Assembly (NCBI GenBank): GCA_947165425.1
Contig: CAMVAJ010000015.1
Coordinates: 1 to 41,380, forward strand
DNA from: an uncultured Clostridia bacterium
GTDB taxonomy: Bacteria > Bacillota > Clostridia > Christensenellales > Aristaeellaceae
Reading direction: 5' to 3'
DNA length: 41,380 bases
Part shown: positions 9,363-17,562 of the stretch, piece after piece
Position numbering within the stretch: position 1 is the first letter of the stretch
Layout: each line of letters begins with the position of its first letter
Program-made: the position numbers and the translations under genes
The notes under the pieces: model-generated
The model's database searches: none
Told to the model about the DNA's origin: nothing
The model's input: only the letters and a program-made list of their open reading frames with translations

Positions 9363-9842
9363 CTACTGGAGGGCCTCGATCAGCTTGTGCAGGCTGTCCA
9401 GGTCGGCAGTCAGCTGGCTCTGCTGCTCGCCGGTCTGGATGCCGGTGATCAGTTTATTATTGTAGGTATCCAGCAGATTGTACATGGCAGTGAAGACCGC
9501 CGGATCGATCAGGTACGCCTCGTTTCCCACGTCGTGGAGCGCCTCGTTGAGGGTGTCGATGGCATAGACCTCGCTGCGGATCCGCGCGAGGGCGTCGTAG
9601 GAGGAGGTGGAGGCGGTCCGGCTCAGCCGCGCCGCCTGCTGGACGGCGTCGTCGCACTCGGAGAGCATACGGCCCTGCGCGTAGCGGCGCATATCGGACC
9701 GGTAGGAGGCGCCGGGCAGCAGGGTGATCAGCGAGGCTGCCAGCGCGATCGCCAGCAGCGCGATGGCGACGGTCTGGACTCTGCGGAGCCGTTCCCCTCC
9801 GTCTCCCACCGAAAGCCTGTTTCTGGATGAATATCGCTTCAA
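9363..9842 (-). CDS. Hypothetical membrane-anchored protein
   Basis: 159 residues from the TTG at 9842. I do not recognise a family. A short basic cytoplasmic segment is followed by one membrane helix (TVAIALLAIALAASLITLLP), then an extracytoplasmic, probably helical region of about 115 residues rich in Ala, Leu, Asp and Gln. It looks like a single-pass envelope protein. Start: a strong GGAGGTGGG (9847-9855) sits just the right distance from TTG 9842. The ATG at 9857 overlaps that sequence and has no ribosome binding site of its own, so TTG is preferred. It has its own promoter and is divergent from the giant surface-protein gene. Confidence 0.65.
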   Translation of the reverse strand: MKRYSSRNRLSVGDGGERLRRVQTVAIALLAIALAASLITLLPGASYRSDMRRYAQGRMLSECDDAVQQAARLSRTASTSSYDALARIRSEVYAIDTLNEALHDVGNEAYLIDPAVFTAMYNLLDTYNNKLITGIQTGEQQSQLTADLDSLHKLIEALQ

Positions 9843-9885
9843 AAATCCCACCTCCATGGCCAAAACAGGGGTCAATCACGGACTG

Positions 9886-9914
9886 AGTATAACATACTTT
9901 CCGGGTTTCGTAAA
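9886..9914 (-). promoter_or_regulatory. Extended -10 sigma-A promoter, minus strand
   Basis: Minus-strand TTTACG (9909-9914) and TATACT (9886-9891), 17 bp apart, with TG one base before the -10. It drives the 159-residue membrane protein with a leader of about 37 nt. Confidence 0.75.
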
Positions 9915-9996
9915 GATTGCAAATTCTTCCGCGCCCGCGGACGCGGAAAACGAGGCCCGGCGCGCCCGCGGACAGGGGCGGCGGCCCGGCGCGCAA

Positions 9997-10025
9997 TTGA
10001 CAAGCCCTGTCTTTGGCGGTACAAT
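9997..10025 (+). promoter_or_regulatory. Consensus sigma-A promoter for the giant surface protein
   Basis: TTGACA (9997-10002) and TACAAT (10020-10025) with 17 bp spacing, one of the best promoters in the window. Expected start near 10032 gives a leader of about 97 nt, most of which folds into the hairpin at 10038-10110. It is divergent from the promoter at 9886-9914. Confidence 0.9.
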
Positions 10026-10037
10026 AGGGTTGTATTG

Positions 10038-10110
10038 GAATGCCCTGACAGCGCGGCGTCGAGCTGACGCCCTCCGCCCGTTTCCGGAGGGTCAGCGCCG
10101 CGCGGCATTC
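10038..10110 (+). promoter_or_regulatory. Long leader hairpin directly before the ribosome binding site
   Basis: Nested arms are visible: GAATGCC (10038-10044) with GGCATTC (10104-10110); GCGCGGCG (10051-10058) with CGCCGCGC (10096-10103); GCTGA (10063-10067) with TCAGC (10092-10096); CCCTCCG (10070-10076) with CGGAGGG (10085-10091). The structure ends one step before the AGGAGGAGGG ribosome binding site, leaving that site free. A 5' hairpin of this type commonly protects abundant mRNAs; that role is inference. Confidence 0.65.
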
Positions 10111-10128
10111 AGGAGGAGGGATGGCTCT

Positions 10129-13100
10129 ATGCGCCGCTTTTCTTTCAGATGGATGATGACGCTGCTCGTATGCCTGACCTTGGCGGCAGCGCTCGGACAG
10201 CCGGGCGATGCGCGGGCTGAGAATCTGGAGACCCCGGTTTTCACGGTCGCCAACGAGTACGACGTGGATATCGCCACGGCGGTCAAGGTCGGCCAGGATT
10301 ACTGGGCCGAGGTCTACAGCGGCTTCTTCAACAGCACGGTCTACCTGAAAATCGGAGACCCGCAGGGGCTGTACGCCTCCTGGTCGGTGGAGCCGAACGG
10401 GAAGGAAGTCAAGCCCGGCGTTTTTCAGTTTTTTGGCGGGCACGCCGCGTGGAAAACCATTGACGGCAACCCCTCCTATGTGGTGACGGCCTACAACGCG
10501 GCCGGCGAGCCGGCGGCGGTCTACAATCTCTATGTCTCCTACCATCCCGCCCCGGAGGCGGGGGGGACAGAGCCCGAGCCCCAGCCGGAGCCGGAGCTGA
10601 TCGTCACGCCCGTGAGCGTGGTGCACCAGACGGAGAGCGGCGTGGAGCTCAAGCGCGCGCAGGAGGAGATCACCGCCGGGAGCGCCCGGACCTTCTACGC
10701 GGAGAGCTTCCCGAACTATGTGGTGGCGGAGGGCACGCCCGCCGAGATGACGGTTTCGGTGGACGCTACCGGCGTCCCCAGCGTCAACCCGGTGGTTTTC
10801 CGCTACCGCGAGATCCCCGCCGCCGCGACGGTGACGGTGACCTACACCACCGAGAGCGGCGATCTGCTGCTGCAGCGGAACGTGGAGATCCCCAGCGGAT
10901 CCTCCCAGACCATCCAGGCCGAGAGCCTGCAGGACTGGGCGCTGGCCGAGGGCCAGGGCGCGGCGGTGACCGTCGCGGTGGACGCGGCGGGCAATCCCAG
11001 CCAGGGCACCGTCAACTTTGTGATGCGCGCAATGCCGCACAGCGCGGTGATCCCGATCCAGGACGTGGATGAGGGCGGCGAGCTGCTGGGCAGCCGGACG
11101 CTGGAGGTGTCCAGCGGCGCCAGCGGCGTCGCGCTGGCCCAGAGCTATCACGGCTATATGCTGGCGGAGGGCCAGCCGACGGAGGTCACTGTCTCCGTGG
11201 ACGCGGGCGGAAACGCGAACCCCGCCTCCGTGCGCTTTGTCTACCGCCGTCTCCCGGAGAGCGGGAGCGTGACGGTGCAGGACGTGGCGGAGGACGGCAC
11301 CCCGCTGGACGCCCGGACGGTCACCATCCCGTCCAACACGGCGCAGAACGTGACGCCCCAGCAGTTCGAGGGCTATGTGCTCGCCGACGGCCAGCCCGCC
11401 TCGGTGGAGGTCATCGTGGACGCCTACGGCAACGCGAACCCGGCGAGCGTCCGCTTCGTCTACCGCGCGCTGCCCCGGAGCGCCAATGTGCCGATCCTGG
11501 ACATGGCGGAGAACGGAACCCAGCTGGGCGCCCGCATGGTGGAGATCTCCAGCGGCACGAGCCAGACGGTCCAGGCGGTCAGCTTTGAGGGCTATACGCT
11601 GGCGGAGGGCCAGCCCGCGTCGGTTACCGTGACGGTAGACAGCCTGGGCATCCCGACGCCGGACAGCGTGACCTTCCTCTACCATCAGCTGCCCGCGACG
11701 GGTGCGGTGACGGTGATCTACCGCACCGAGGAGGGCCTCGAGCTCCAGCGGGAGACGGTGGAGCTGGCCTCCGGCTCCGACTCGACGATCCATGTCAAGG
11801 CGCTGCCCGGCTATCAGCTGGTCGGCGGCCAGCCGGAGGTGAAGGTGACCGTCGGCGTGGACGGCACGCCCAGCGCCCAGGAGGTTGTCTTCATCCTCCG
11901 CAAGGTCCCGGACAGCGCGGCGGTCACCGTGCGCAGCGTGGACGGGGAGGGGAAGGAGCTGGCCGTGCGCCAGGAGAACGTCCCGACGGGCCTGAACAAG
12001 ACCATCTTTGCCGAGTCCATCCAGGGCTACGCCCTGGCGGAGAACCAGCCCTCCGAGATCACGGTGTTGGTGGACGCCACGGGCGTCGCCACGCCGGCGG
12101 AGGTTGTCTTCGTCTACACCAAGCTTCCCCAGAGCGCGGACATCACCGTGCGCTATATTCTGACAGACGATAACTCGACACTGCGCACCGAGGTGAAGAC
12201 CATCGCGGGCAACACCTCGGAGAAGATCGCTGCGCAGGCCCCGGAGGGCTATCTGCTCATGGAGGGCCAGCCCCAGGAGGTGACGGTGTCCGTCGACATG
12301 GACGGCAAGCCCAGCCAGGCGGAGGTCGTCTTCTATGTCACGCTCCCGCCGCCCGTGGACGGCACGGTGACGGTCCGCTACCTGAGCGTGGGCGGCAGGG
12401 ACCTGGTGGAGCCCTTCCAGGTGACGGTCCCCGGCAACGCCACCACGGTCATTGAGCCGGAGGAGAGCCGCCTGCCCATGGGCTTCGACGTGGAGAGCGC
12501 CCCGGCCCAGTCCGTGACGGCGACCCGGGCCGGCGTGGTGACGCCCGCCTCCGTGAGCTTCACCTTCAAGCGCCTCATTTCCGCCGAGGAGACCCCGATC
12601 CCCGCGGGCGAGACCATCGACCGCTGGGCGCTGACCACCGGCAAGGGCCTGAACGTGCGCAAGGAGCCGCGGCAGAGGGCCACGCAGGTGGCGCAGATCG
12701 CCCGCACGGGCTCCTATGTCTGGGCGACCCGGGAGACGGTGAACGACGCCGGCGAGAAGTGGACGCAGGTGCTCTACAACGGCAAGACCGGCTATATCCT
12801 CTCCAACTTCCTGGACGTGCTGAGCCAGGCTGAGAGCGACGACTATCAGGAGACCCTCCCGTCGCCGGTGCCCACCTCGGCGCAGACCAACCCGCCCCAG
12901 ACAGCGACGCCCGCGCCGGTGACCCCGGCTCCGGCGACCCAGGCGCCCACCGACGCGCCGGCGACCCCGACCCGCGCGCCTGTGGCGACGGCGACGAACC
13001 TGCCCGAGACGCCCCAGCCCACGGCGGTGCCCGCCCAGTACGGCGGCTACGCCCTGACGCGCCGGCTGACCACCCTGCGCTACGAGACCCAGGGCACCAG

Positions 13101-15054
13101 CGGGACGATCCATGTGATCCCCCAGGACACGCTGGTCTATGTCTCCGGCCAGACCTACGACAGCGCGGGGGTGGCCTGGTCCTCCGTCCGGGAGCTGAAC
13201 GGCAGCATCGGCTATGTCCGGGACACGGACCTGGTGCACATCTCCGACGACGAGGCGACCTATTATCTGGAGGCCTACGAGCGGGCCAGCCGCACCGCGA
13301 CGCCCTCCCCGCGGCCGACGCAGGAGCCGACCCAGTGGTCCGGCTACGCCTACACCATCGGCGACAACGTCATGTTCCGCTCGGCGGCGAACGACCACAG
13401 CGTCATCCTGAGCGTGCTGCGGCAGGATACCCCCGTGTACGTCTCCGGCCAGAGCTATCCGGGCGACGGCTGGGCCTGGCACAGCGTGCTGTACAACGGG
13501 AGCTGGGGCTTCATCCGCTCCGACATGCTGCGGATGATGAGCGCGCGGGAGCAGAGCGAGTATCTGCAGGGCCTGACCACGGCCTCCGCGACGCCCACGC
13601 CCCTGCCCCAGACGCAGATCAACGTCACGGCGGCGCCCTCGACCATGTCCAGCTACGGCTATATCTACTCCAGCAACAACGGGGTGGTGAACGTGCGCCG
13701 CACGCCCTCCACCGGCGCGGACGTGGTCATGCGGCTGCGCTCCTACGCCCTGGCGCTGGTGCTGGGTACCCAGCGGATCAGCGACACCACCTGGTACTAC
13801 ATCGACTATAACGGCACCAGGGGCTACATCCACGGCAACTACTTCAAGCAGATGACCATCGCCGAGATGGAGACCTTCCTGCAGAGCGACAACTATCTCA
13901 AGGGCCTGCAGAGCAACAGCACCAACGCGAAGGCCTCCGTGACGCCCGCCGCGATCGTCTCGGTCGAGCAGCAGAACGCGGAGATCTGGTCCGATCCCAA
14001 CAGCGCCGGCAACGTGGCCTACGCCACCTGGGCGCCCATCCGGACGACCGAGCCGCTGCCCGTCGCGACGCCCACGCCGACCTTCGACCCCTACACCGCG
14101 ACGGCCACGGCCACGACGGAGCCCACCGCGACGGTGAGCTTCGCGCCGCTGACCACCCCGGTGGAGGAGGAGACGCCCGTGCCCATCGGCACCCGCGAGC
14201 CCGACGCCTCCCCGGAGCACGGCTCGCCCATCGGCTGGATCCTCTTAGTGCTGGTCCTGATCCTGGGGGCGGGCGGCGGCTACGCCTACTACCTGAACCA
14301 GAAGAACAAGCGCACGGCGGCCCAGCGGGCGGCCCAGCGCAGGGCGCAGGCGGAGCGCGGCAGCGCGCCGCAGGCGCGGACCAGTGTCAGCGGCACGGCG
14401 CAGCGCCCGGGCGCGCAGCCCCAGGGCCAGACGCCCAGACCGGTCTCCCGCACGGAGACCCCCTACGAGCCCAAGTTCACCGCCGGCCAGGTGACGCCGC
14501 CCCAGCAGCGCAGCGCGGCCCAGTCCGAGCAGCTGCGGCAGGCCTTCCCGACCAGCGCCGGCGTGCGCCGGGACGACAGCGCCTACAAGCCGGCCCAGCC
14601 GAGGACGGACGCCTCCGCGCCGGTCCGGCAGACCCAGCGCCCGGCCCAGAGCCAGCAAACGCGGCCCTTCCAGCCCATCCAGACGGCGGCGCCTGACACG
14701 ACGGCACAGCCGGTGACAGAGCCGACGGCCCCGCAGGCGCGCCCGAGCTGGGAAGTGCCGCAGCCCGCGATTCAGCAGGCGGCGGAAGCCGGCCGGGAGG
14801 CGTCGAATACGGCCTCGGACGTGACCGCCAGCGCGGAGCAGCGCCTGAGGGATCAGGCGGCCTCCATCGTGGCGGAGGCCCTGAACTCGGTGACCCAGAG
14901 CCACCCGGTGATCCATGAGGAGACCCCGGCGTCCCAGCCCGCGACCGCGGCGGACAGCGCCGAGCAGCCCGCCGGCGAGGAGACCCCGAGGCGGCGCAGC
15001 CGCCGGGCAGGCCGCTTCACCGACCCGGAGGCGGACACCACGGATCAGACCTGA
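10129..15054 (+). CDS. Giant surface protein: signal peptide, nine 73-residue repeats, four SH3-like domains, transmembrane helix, cytoplasmic tail
   Basis: 1641 residues. Layout by residue: signal peptide 1-28; an N-terminal module 30-140; nine tandem repeats of about 73 residues (157-815); an SH3-type-3-like domain (about 831-905, with KGLNVRKEP); a Pro/Thr-rich spacer; three more SH3-like modules near 970-1055, 1068-1150 and 1172-1265 (the last with GVVNVRRTPS); a Pro/Thr spacer; a membrane helix near 1366-1390 (IGWILLVLVLILGAGGGYAY) followed by KNKR; then about 250 residues rich in Gln, Arg, Ala and Pro. The positive charge after the helix places this tail in the cytoplasm. SH3-like domains usually bind wall peptides, so a wall-spanning role is inferred. 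ATG 10129 follows AGGAGGAGGG; the out-of-frame ATG at 10121 is ignored. It has its own promoter and terminator. Confidence 0.85.
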   Translation: MRRFSFRWMMTLLVCLTLAAALGQPGDARAENLETPVFTVANEYDVDIATAVKVGQDYWAEVYSGFFNSTVYLKIGDPQGLYASWSVEPNGKEVKPGVFQFFGGHAAWKTIDGNPSYVVTAYNAAGEPAAVYNLYVSYHPAPEAGGTEPEPQPEPELIVTPVSVVHQTESGVELKRAQEEITAGSARTFYAESFPNYVVAEGTPAEMTVSVDATGVPSVNPVVFRYREIPAAATVTVTYTTESGDLLLQRNVEIPSGSSQTIQAESLQDWALAEGQGAAVTVAVDAAGNPSQGTVNFVMRAMPHSAVIPIQDVDEGGELLGSRTLEVSSGASGVALAQSYHGYMLAEGQPTEVTVSVDAGGNANPASVRFVYRRLPESGSVTVQDVAEDGTPLDARTVTIPSNTAQNVTPQQFEGYVLADGQPASVEVIVDAYGNANPASVRFVYRALPRSANVPILDMAENGTQLGARMVEISSGTSQTVQAVSFEGYTLAEGQPASVTVTVDSLGIPTPDSVTFLYHQLPATGAVTVIYRTEEGLELQRETVELASGSDSTIHVKALPGYQLVGGQPEVKVTVGVDGTPSAQEVVFILRKVPDSAAVTVRSVDGEGKELAVRQENVPTGLNKTIFAESIQGYALAENQPSEITVLVDATGVATPAEVVFVYTKLPQSADITVRYILTDDNSTLRTEVKTIAGNTSEKIAAQAPEGYLLMEGQPQEVTVSVDMDGKPSQAEVVFYVTLPPPVDGTVTVRYLSVGGRDLVEPFQVTVPGNATTVIEPEESRLPMGFDVESAPAQSVTATRAGVVTPASVSFTFKRLISAEETPIPAGETIDRWALTTGKGLNVRKEPRQRATQVAQIARTGSYVWATRETVNDAGEKWTQVLYNGKTGYILSNFLDVLSQAESDDYQETLPSPVPTSAQTNPPQTATPAPVTPAPATQAPTDAPATPTRAPVATATNLPETPQPTAVPAQYGGYALTRRLTTLRYETQGTSGTIHVIPQDTLVYVSGQTYDSAGVAWSSVRELNGSIGYVRDTDLVHISDDEATYYLEAYERASRTATPSPRPTQEPTQWSGYAYTIGDNVMFRSAANDHSVILSVLRQDTPVYVSGQSYPGDGWAWHSVLYNGSWGFIRSDMLRMMSAREQSEYLQGLTTASATPTPLPQTQINVTAAPSTMSSYGYIYSSNNGVVNVRRTPSTGADVVMRLRSYALALVLGTQRISDTTWYYIDYNGTRGYIHGNYFKQMTIAEMETFLQSDNYLKGLQSNSTNAKASVTPAAIVSVEQQNAEIWSDPNSAGNVAYATWAPIRTTEPLPVATPTPTFDPYTATATATTEPTATVSFAPLTTPVEEETPVPIGTREPDASPEHGSPIGWILLVLVLILGAGGGYAYYLNQKNKRTAAQRAAQRRAQAERGSAPQARTSVSGTAQRPGAQPQGQTPRPVSRTETPYEPKFTAGQVTPPQQRSAAQSEQLRQAFPTSAGVRRDDSAYKPAQPRTDASAPVRQTQRPAQSQQTRPFQPIQTAAPDTTAQPVTEPTAPQARPSWEVPQPAIQQAAEAGREASNTASDVTASAEQRLRDQAASIVAEALNSVTQSHPVIHEETPASQPATAADSAEQPAGEETPRRRSRRAGRFTDPEADTTDQT
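10597..12580 (+). repeat. Nine tandem 73-codon repeats inside the surface protein
   Basis: Each unit follows the pattern: hydrophobic strand (x-V-T-V-x-Y/D), a T-E-x-G-x-x-L segment, I-x-S-G-x-x-Q-x-I, G-Y-x-L-A-E-G-Q-P, V-T-V-x-V-D, G-x-x-x-P-A-x-V-x-F-V-Y, then a short L-P linker. The GY-LAEGQP and V-F-Y signatures recur in almost every unit. The pattern resembles MucBP-type beta-grasp adhesive repeats in length and strand spacing, but I cannot confirm that family. Units are divergent at DNA level, so this is an old expansion. Confidence 0.8.
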
Positions 15055-15073
15055 GGAACCTGAGACCAAACCC

Positions 15074-15111
15074 GGAGGAGGAGAGGACGGGCGGCCGTCC
15101 CTCCTCCTTTT
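15074..15111 (+). terminator. Intrinsic terminator of the giant surface-protein gene
   Basis: GGAGGAG...GAGGACGG pairs with CCGTCC-CTCCTCC around a GCGG loop and ends in TTTT. It starts about 20 bases after the TGA. Confidence 0.8.
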
Positions 15112-15299
15112 GCGCCGCCGCGGAAAAGATGAGAAAAATCAAGGGATAGTATGAAGAAAGATGAAACAATCTATATATTCCAATTCAAAGAATCATCATC
15201 TTTCAGAAACAGCTGTCTCGAGATGAAAAATACATCGTTTCATAATTGTTAAATCATACTTAATGATTGTAACATATTGCGGCTCGGGGCTCCTTTTGA
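15112..15299. other. AT-rich intergenic island with several inverted repeats
   Basis: No gene is supported. The stretch is strikingly AT-rich compared with everything around it. Visible palindromes: GAAAGATGA (15156-15164) with TCATCTTTC (15196-15204), and AATCAT with ATGATT at 15252-15268. A 33-codon frame starting at 15151 has a weak ribosome binding site and is not called. The region lies directly upstream of the glycosyltransferase operon promoter and could bind regulators. Confidence 0.5.
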
Positions 15300-15328
15300 T
15301 GGACAAACAGGGGGGTTTATGCTATGAT
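15300..15328 (+). promoter_or_regulatory. Sigma-A promoter of the glycosyltransferase/secreted-protein operon
   Basis: TGGACA (15300-15305) and TATGAT (15323-15328) are 17 bp apart, with TG one base before the -10. Thirteen bases after the -10 begins GAATGCCCTGA, the same 11-mer at the same distance as in the promoter at 9997-10025. Confidence 0.7.
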
Positions 15329-15417
15329 GAGGTCGGGTCAGAATGCCCTGAGGGCGTTTTGGCGACAGCTTGATTGGATGTTGGGGGGATCAGACGTTGC
15401 AGCCCGAGCGTGACGCG

Positions 15418-16581
15418 ATGACGCTGGGGGCGCTGCTGAGCAAACCGTGGATGCAGGCCGACACCGCCCTGGGCGATGCGGCGCGCTATTTCGCGGAGAC
15501 GCTGGAGCGCAACCTGGACGCGGCAGTCTACAGGGACAAATACCTTCCCATCATGCAGAGCCAGCCGCCGGAGCATCCCAGGCCTTTTCTATCGGTGATC
15601 ATGCGGACGCAGCTTTATCGGCGCGAGGCGCTGACGGAGGCGCTGCTCTCCCTGATGGCCCAGACTGACCGGGATTTTGAGCTGCTGCTGATTCCGCACC
15701 GGGTGGAGGAGGCTGCGCTGGCGGAGATCCGCGGGATCCTCGAGAGCTTCCCGCCCTCTTTTGCGGCGCAGGTCCGGCTGCTCCCCCTGAACGAGGGGAA
15801 CCGCACGGCGCCGCTGAACCACGGCTTCGCCCACGCCTGGGGCGAGTACGCGGCGGTCCTTGATGACGACGACGTGGTGATGGACCACTGGGTCGCCGAT
15901 TTCCACGAGGGCGCGCGGAAAAGCCCGTACACAGTGATCCGCGCCTACGCGGTCAACCAGGACTGGCGGACGGTCCGGACCGCCGACGGCGAGCGGGCGC
16001 TGAGCGCGTCCTCCGCGCCGCGGCCCGACTACTGCAGGCCCTACTCCGCCTTCACCCAGACGCGCGTCAACCGCTGCCCGATCTTCTCCCTCGCCTTCCC
16101 GCTCTTCGCGACGCGGGAGCTGGGCTATCTCTTCGACGAGGAGCTGACCACGACCGAGGACTGGGATTTTGTCCGGCGGGTGACGGCCCTGTGCGGCGTG
16201 ACGGAGATTCCCCGGGTGACGGGCATCTACCGCCTGTGGACGGACGGGAAGACCTCCCACGCGACCCACAAGCAGGACGAGTGGAAGCGCAACTACGACC
16301 GAATCACGGAGCCGGGGCGGCGCTATCCGATCCTGACCCGGCGAGGCGAGACGGAGCAGACCGAGCGGATGAGCTACCTGGCGGACGCGGACATCCCGAT
16401 CGAGCAGCTGACCAGCGGCGAGTCCGGCAAGGACAAGACGATCCGGGATCTCGAGTCCATCATCAAGGCGCAGAAGGAGACCATCGCGGCGCTGGAATCC
16501 AAGTCGTTCCAGGGGCGCGTGGTGCGCACGGCGCGCCTGATCTACCACCGCATCTGCGGCGACGGGGGAGGCGATGCCTGA
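15418..16581 (+). CDS. Family 2 glycosyltransferase (GT-A fold) with C-terminal coiled coil
   Basis: 387 residues from ATG 15418. After an N-terminal extension of about 40 residues the GT-A fold begins at PFLSVIMRTQLYRREALTEA, followed by DRDFELLLI and then AAVLDDDDVVMDHW, where the D-x-D metal site sits in a run of four aspartates. FDEELTTTEDWDF is the later catalytic-base region typical of GT2. The C-terminus (KTIRDLESIIKAQKETIAAL) is a short coiled coil, then a basic amphipathic end that may touch the membrane. It probably transfers an activated sugar to a cell-surface acceptor. A TTG at 15397 with a G-rich stretch upstream is an alternative start. It is coupled to the next glycosyltransferase (TGATG) and lies upstream of a large secreted protein. 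Confidence 0.85.
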   Translation: MTLGALLSKPWMQADTALGDAARYFAETLERNLDAAVYRDKYLPIMQSQPPEHPRPFLSVIMRTQLYRREALTEALLSLMAQTDRDFELLLIPHRVEEAALAEIRGILESFPPSFAAQVRLLPLNEGNRTAPLNHGFAHAWGEYAAVLDDDDVVMDHWVADFHEGARKSPYTVIRAYAVNQDWRTVRTADGERALSASSAPRPDYCRPYSAFTQTRVNRCPIFSLAFPLFATRELGYLFDEELTTTEDWDFVRRVTALCGVTEIPRVTGIYRLWTDGKTSHATHKQDEWKRNYDRITEPGRRYPILTRRGETEQTERMSYLADADIPIEQLTSGESGKDKTIRDLESIIKAQKETIAALESKSFQGRVVRTARLIYHRICGDGGGDA

Positions 16582-17546
16582 TGGGGGATTGTATCCGGAT
16601 CCAGGCGCAGGCCGTGCTCTTCCACAATGACCTCGCCTCCATCGAGCAGACCGTCGAGGCGCTGGCCAACGCGGCGCGCTATGCCGGCGAGCGGCGCGGC
16701 CTGCAGCTGGAGGTGACCCTTGCCTACGGCGACTCGGGCGACACGCCCCTGCTGACGGAGGAGGCGCTGGGCCGCCTGCGCGGCGCAGCCGGCGAGGAGC
16801 TGCGGCTGCGATATCAGTTTTTCGGCTTTAACGCGGGGTCGGCCAGGGGACAGAACCTGCTGGCGGAACCCTACGATGGGGATTATGTCTATATCATGAA
16901 CCCCGATGTAAAGCCCTGCCCGGATTTCTTCTACTATATGCTCCTGCCCTTCTCCGACGGAAGGGTGGGCGCGGTGGAGGCCCGGCAGGTTCCGCTGGAG
17001 CACCCGAAGGTCTACGACCCCTCCACAGGGGAGACCCCCTGGTGCACCGGCGCATGCACCATGCTGCGCAACGCCGTCTTCAAACAAGTGGGCGGCTTTG
17101 ACAGCGACACCTTTTTCCTCTACTGCGACGACGTGGATCTCTCCTGGCGGGTGAAGCACGCGGGGCACCGGCTGATCTATCAGCCCCACGCGATGGTCTA
17201 CCACGCCAAGGAGGTCTCGGCGGACGGAGACTGGAGCCCCTCGTGGGCGGAGATGTTCTACTCGGCGGAGGCCGCGATGCTCATGGCGTACAAGTGGTGC
17301 GACGACGCACGGCTGGAGAAGCTGTGCAGCCACTACCGGCACGGCAGCGAGGTCGAGCGGCAAGCCTTCCGCTCCTTCCGGCGGCGGCGCCAGGAGGGGC
17401 GGCTTCCGGCGCGCATCCACGCGCCCGAGGCGGTCAGCTACTCCGGCGACGACTACTCCAGAACCCGCTTCTCCTACGCGAAGAAGAGGAAAACAGACGA
17501 TGATTCCAGCGGGGCGAAGGCCGATGCCAAGTCCCGGGGAAAATAA
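16581..17546 (+). CDS. Family 2 glycosyltransferase (rhamnosyltransferase-like)
   Basis: 321 residues. The GT-A core shows AVLFHNDLASIEQTVEAL at the start, FFGFNAGSARGQNLL, then YVYIMNPDVKPCPDF with the nucleotide-sugar/metal aspartate in the N-P-D motif. GACTMLRNAVFKQVGGFD and FFLYCDDVDLSWRV follow; the last is the catalytic E/D-D-x-D-x-x-x-R region seen in rhamnosyltransferase-like GT2 enzymes. The C-terminus is basic and polar. Start ATG overlaps the previous stop by one base (TGATG). The following secreted-protein gene starts 16 bp after its TAA, so all three are one transcript. Donor and acceptor are unknown; rmlA 10 kb away makes a dTDP-sugar donor possible. Confidence 0.87.
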   Translation: MGDCIRIQAQAVLFHNDLASIEQTVEALANAARYAGERRGLQLEVTLAYGDSGDTPLLTEEALGRLRGAAGEELRLRYQFFGFNAGSARGQNLLAEPYDGDYVYIMNPDVKPCPDFFYYMLLPFSDGRVGAVEARQVPLEHPKVYDPSTGETPWCTGACTMLRNAVFKQVGGFDSDTFFLYCDDVDLSWRVKHAGHRLIYQPHAMVYHAKEVSADGDWSPSWAEMFYSAEAAMLMAYKWCDDARLEKLCSHYRHGSEVERQAFRSFRRRRQEGRLPARIHAPEAVSYSGDDYSRTRFSYAKKRKTDDDSSGAKADAKSRGK

Positions 17547-17562
17547 AAATGGAGGTTAAACC

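Noticed and set aside
10597-12580. CRISPR-like or non-coding tandem array
   Set aside because: The periodicity is in the protein (about 73 codons, divergent at DNA level) inside an intact reading frame.
9457-14220. 1587-codon open frame on the minus strand opposite the giant surface-protein gene
   Set aside because: It is a shadow frame: high GC makes stops rare. It is His/Arg/Gly/Val-rich without domains, lacks a ribosome binding site, and crosses an intergenic promoter region. The plus frame has a signal peptide, repeats and domains.
15151-15252. 33-codon frame (MKKDETIYIFQFKE...) in the AT-rich island
   Set aside because: Weak ribosome binding site, no promoter at a suitable distance, no hydrophobic or other recognisable pattern. 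Possible but not supportable.
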